From Chloroflexi bacterium RBG_16_57_11 (GTDB lineage Bacteria > Chloroflexota > Anaerolineae > Anaerolineales > UBA4823): a stretch of 7,516 nt of DNA. The stretch is taken from the NCBI GenBank assembly GCA_001795165.1, contig MGNS01000013.1, forward strand, positions 8,431 to 15,946, given 5' to 3'. Position numbers and translations under genes: made by a program. The notes beneath the pieces were generated by a model. It ran no database searches and was not told the origin of the DNA. It saw only the letters and a list, made by a program, of their open reading frames with translations. The number at the start of each line of letters is the position of its first letter. The stretch's first letter is position 1. Below are positions 5,843 to 7,516 of this stretch, in pieces.

Positions 5843-5909
5843 AGCGCGCGCAGAGGCCGTCCGAAGCCAGGCAAGCAATTGCCGGCCTCGTCTGACCCGG
5901 ACGGTAAAC

Positions 5910-5943
5910 GCAGGTGGCACCACGAGCGCCCCCCTCGTCCTGC
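5910..5943 (+). promoter_or_regulatory. T-box antiterminator helix
   Basis: GCAGG (5910-5914) pairs with CCTGC (5939-5943), and ACGAG (5922-5926) pairs with CTCGT (5934-5938), leaving the seven-base bulge TGGCACC (5915-5921) that captures the tRNA acceptor end. It shares bases 5929-5943 with the terminator, so the two structures exclude each other. Confidence 0.93.
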
Positions 5944-5962
5944 AGGACCTGGGGGGTTTATC
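5929..5962 (+). terminator. T-box intrinsic terminator upstream of serS
   Basis: CCCCCC (5929-5934) pairs with GGGGGG (5951-5956) and, inside, GTCC (5937-5940) with GGAC (5945-5948). The stem is followed by TTTATCTATTCT. It forms when charged tRNA-Ser, or no tRNA, is bound, stopping transcription about 25 nt before the serS start. Confidence 0.92.
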
Positions 5963-5972
5963 TATTCTACGC

Positions 5973-5978
5973 AGGAGG
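5973..5978 (+). promoter_or_regulatory. serS ribosome binding site
   Basis: AGGAGG lies seven bases before ATG 5986. It fixes the start there and rules out the upstream in-frame GTG at 5914, which lies inside the T-box antiterminator. Confidence 0.9.
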
Positions 5979-5985
5979 TGCAACC

Positions 5986-7257
5986 ATGTTAGACATCAAC
6001 ATCATTCGTGAGCAGCCCGATCTGGTGCGCCAGGCTATGCAGGCCCGCCAGATGGAGGCTGCGCCGGTCGACGCTGTGCTGGCCTTGGACGAGCAGCGCC
6101 GCGCCCTGATCCAGGAAGTCGAGGCCCTGAAAGCAGAGCGCAACGCCGTCTCAAAAGAAATCGGGCGCATGAAGGACCCGACCGAGCGCCAGGCCAAGAT
6201 CGACCTCATGCGGGCTGTCGGTGACCGTATCGCCGAGCTGGACAACAGCCTGCGCCAGGTGGACGCAGACCTGGAAGCGGCGACGGCAGTCATCCCCAAC
6301 CTGCCCGACCCGCGCACCCCGTGCGGAAAGGACGACAGCGAGAACGTCGTCCTGAGCACACACGGCGAGATCCCCCAATACAATTTCGAGCCCAAGCCGC
6401 ATTGGGACCTGGGCCCGGCGCTGGGCATCATCGACTTCGAGCAGGGCGTCAAGATCACCGGCTCACGCTTCTACGTGCTCAGCGGGGCAGGCGCCCGGTT
6501 ACAGCGGGCCCTGATCGCCTACATGCTCGACCTGCACACCCGCCAGGGCTACACCGAGAAATATCCGCCCTTCATGGTCAGGGGGCAGACGCTGTTCGGC
6601 GCCGGGCAATTGCCCAAGTTCCAGGACAACCTGTACAAGGACCACGAGGAAGACCTGTGGATGGTGCCCACCGCTGAGGTGCCGCTCACCGGGCTGCACA
6701 TGGACGAGATCCTGGAGGAGGCCGACCTGCCGCGGCGCTACACCGCCTACACACCGTGCTTCCGCCGTGAGAAGATGAGCGCCGGGCGGGACGTGCGCGG
6801 GATCAAACGCGGCCACCAGTTCGACAAGGTCGAGATGTACGTGTTCTGCAAGCCGGAGGAGTCGGAGACTTATCTACAGAAGATGCGCGCAGACGCCGAA
6901 GAGACCGCCCGCCTGCTGGGCTTCCCCTACCGGGTCAAGCAATTGTGCACCGGCGACATCGGCTTTGGCTCGGCCATCACCTACGATATCGAGGTGTGGG
7001 CGGCCGGCTGCCAGGAGTGGCTGGAGGTGTCGTCGGTGTCGAACGTGACCGACTTCCAGGCCCGCCGGGCCAACATCAAGTACCGCCCGGAGGAGGGCGG
7101 ACGGGCGCGCTACGTCCACACACTGAACGGCTCAGGGCTCGGCATGCCGCGCACCCTGATCGCCGTACTGGAGAACAACCAGCAGGCCGATGGCTCGATC
7201 GTGGTGCCCGAGGTCCTGCGCCCGTGGATGGGCGGGATCGATGTGATCCGCTCCTGA
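5986..7257 (+). CDS. serS: Seryl-tRNA synthetase
   Basis: Cytosolic class II aminoacyl-tRNA synthetase that joins serine to tRNA-Ser using ATP, and also serylates tRNA-Sec where that exists. The protein is 423 aa, typical for bacterial SerRS. Residues 1 to about 110 form the N-terminal antiparallel coiled-coil arm that grips the long variable arm of tRNA-Ser; it starts MLDINIIREQPDLV, as in the family. The catalytic domain has VPTAEVPLT (227-235), with Thr229 and Glu231 in the serine pocket; motif 2 CFRRE (258-262), followed by the SAGRDVRG loop and HQFDKVEMY; the YDIEVW and SSVSN...DFQARR segments; and motif 3 GLGMPRT (384-390), with Arg389 the expected ATP contact. It ends in VPEVLRPWMGG and tandem stops TGA TAA. 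A T-box leader and consensus promoter precede it, so expression should rise on serine-tRNA starvation. A DUF456 gene follows after 40 nt. Confidence 0.98.
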   Translation: MLDINIIREQPDLVRQAMQARQMEAAPVDAVLALDEQRRALIQEVEALKAERNAVSKEIGRMKDPTERQAKIDLMRAVGDRIAELDNSLRQVDADLEAATAVIPNLPDPRTPCGKDDSENVVLSTHGEIPQYNFEPKPHWDLGPALGIIDFEQGVKITGSRFYVLSGAGARLQRALIAYMLDLHTRQGYTEKYPPFMVRGQTLFGAGQLPKFQDNLYKDHEEDLWMVPTAEVPLTGLHMDEILEEADLPRRYTAYTPCFRREKMSAGRDVRGIKRGHQFDKVEMYVFCKPEESETYLQKMRADAEETARLLGFPYRVKQLCTGDIGFGSAITYDIEVWAAGCQEWLEVSSVSNVTDFQARRANIKYRPEEGGRARYVHTLNGSGLGMPRTLIAVLENNQQADGSIVVPEVLRPWMGGIDVIRS

Positions 7258-7297
7258 TAAAACCCGCCAGCGACAGACTGACCGCTGAGGAGAGACG

Positions 7298-7516
7298 ATG
7301 GAAGATGCGCTGAATTACGTCCTGCTGTTCGTGGTGCAGTTCTTCATGCTGGTCGGGCTGATCGGGCTGGTGGTGCCGATCTTCCCCGGGCTGCTGATCA
7401 TGTGGCTCTCCGCTCTGGGCTACGGCATCGCCGCCGGCTTCGAGACCCTGGGGATCGTGATCTTCGTCATCATCAGCCTGCTGGCGCTGGTCGGCTCACT
7501 AGCGGATAACCTGTTC
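7298..7516 (+). CDS. DUF456 family small membrane protein (3' end beyond window)
   Basis: The first 73 codons are visible and the frame is open to the edge. The start ATG at 7298 follows GAGGAGAG with about five bases of spacing, a strong ribosome site. The sequence is very hydrophobic. Residues 6-40 include the family-like stretch GLIGLVVPIFPG (20-31) and WLSALGYG (36-43), and 50-68 form a further membrane segment (LGIVIFVIISLLALVGSL) before ADNLF. These are the hallmarks of Pfam DUF456, inner-membrane proteins of about 160 residues with glycine-rich helices and no assigned function that I know of. It lies 40 nt after serS on the same strand with no terminator between, so it is probably read from the serS transcript and indirectly under T-box control. 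Family call rests on remembered motif resemblance. Confidence 0.85.
   Translation, partial: MEDALNYVLLFVVQFFMLVGLIGLVVPIFPGLLIMWLSALGYGIAAGFETLGIVIFVIISLLALVGSLADNLF

Larger units (their letters stand above)
5605..5985 (+). promoter_or_regulatory. T-box riboswitch (tRNA-Ser sensing) in the serS leader
   Basis: Leader RNA that binds tRNA-Ser and lets transcription continue into serS when the tRNA is uncharged. Stem I spans about 5625-5711. CGGAG (5629-5633) pairs with CTCCG (5705-5709), and GCCGT (5641-5645) with ACGGC (5692-5696). The specifier loop has AGTA (5637-5640) opposite GAAATCC (5697-5703), placing the serine codon TCC at 5701-5703. The distal part has AGAGAG (5657-5662) and a GTTGCC/GGCAGC stem capped by GGTGGTGCGA. 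A putative Stem III is CCGTCCG (5857-5863) with CGGACGG (5898-5904), containing GGCAA-GCAA-TTGCC. Then comes the conserved T-box AGGTGGCACCACG (5912-5924) and the terminator. The UGGC bulge (5915-5918) complements the acceptor end of a tRNA with discriminator G73, as tRNA-Ser has. Specifier, bulge and downstream gene agree on serine. The segment between Stem I and Stem III is unusually long. Confidence 0.95.

Noticed and set aside
5442..5874. Minus-strand open frames of 88-122 codons and a plus-strand frame at 5623-5844
   Set aside because: They lie across the T-box leader and promoter, whose RNA features explain the sequence fully.
5914..5985. N-terminal extension of serS from GTG 5914
   Set aside because: The GTG lies in the conserved T-box sequence; the AGGAGG at 5973-5978 and the usual SerRS N terminus place the start at 5986.

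Overview
The window is GC-rich bacterial chromosome. It most resembles a Chloroflexota genome of Anaerolineae type: the seryl-tRNA synthetase carries a C-terminal core of the style I associate with that phylum, a T-box leader precedes serS, DUF1786 and DUF456 genes are present, and intergenic DNA is full of short palindromic repeats of the GGGTTGAAACCC / AACCCGCTGAAGCGGGTT type. The phylum assignment is an inference from family resemblance, not a search result. No virus, plasmid, transposase, CRISPR array, rRNA or tRNA gene was seen.

Left part, minus strand (1-5051): three genes are read leftward. A DUF1786 gene (5051 to 3891) has an ASKHA-like N-terminal phosphate-binding motif. After a 288-nt, AT-richer intergenic region with a good sigma70 promoter and a cluster of ATCCGTT-type repeats comes htpG (3602 to 1725), the bacterial Hsp90. 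Only 38 nt after htpG begins a long membrane-anchored coiled-coil gene. It starts at a GTG (1686), is open for 562 codons and runs off the left edge, so a scan that requires both a start and a stop inside the window misses it. Its topology recalls EzrA, but its function is unknown.

Centre (5052-5985): there is no protein gene in these 934 bases. The part next to DUF1786 holds two 48/50-identical copies of a 50-bp palindromic repeat, degenerate relatives of it, and a terminator-like hairpin. The part next to serS holds a consensus sigma70 promoter (TTGACA, 16 nt, TATAAT) and a complete T-box riboswitch. The T-box shows Stem I with AGTA and AGAGAG motifs, a UCC serine codon in the specifier loop, a UGGC bulge whose C matches the G73 discriminator of tRNA-Ser, and mutually exclusive antiterminator and terminator helices.

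Right part, plus strand (5986-7516): serS (5986-7257), then after 40 nt the start of a DUF456 membrane protein that runs off the right edge. The serS transcript should be released from premature termination when uncharged tRNA-Ser accumulates. DUF456 is probably co-transcribed with it.

I found no new multi-gene defence or mobile system. The best leads are the uncharacterised coiled-coil gene downstream of htpG and the serine T-box with an unusually long, hairpin-rich segment between Stem I and the putative Stem III.
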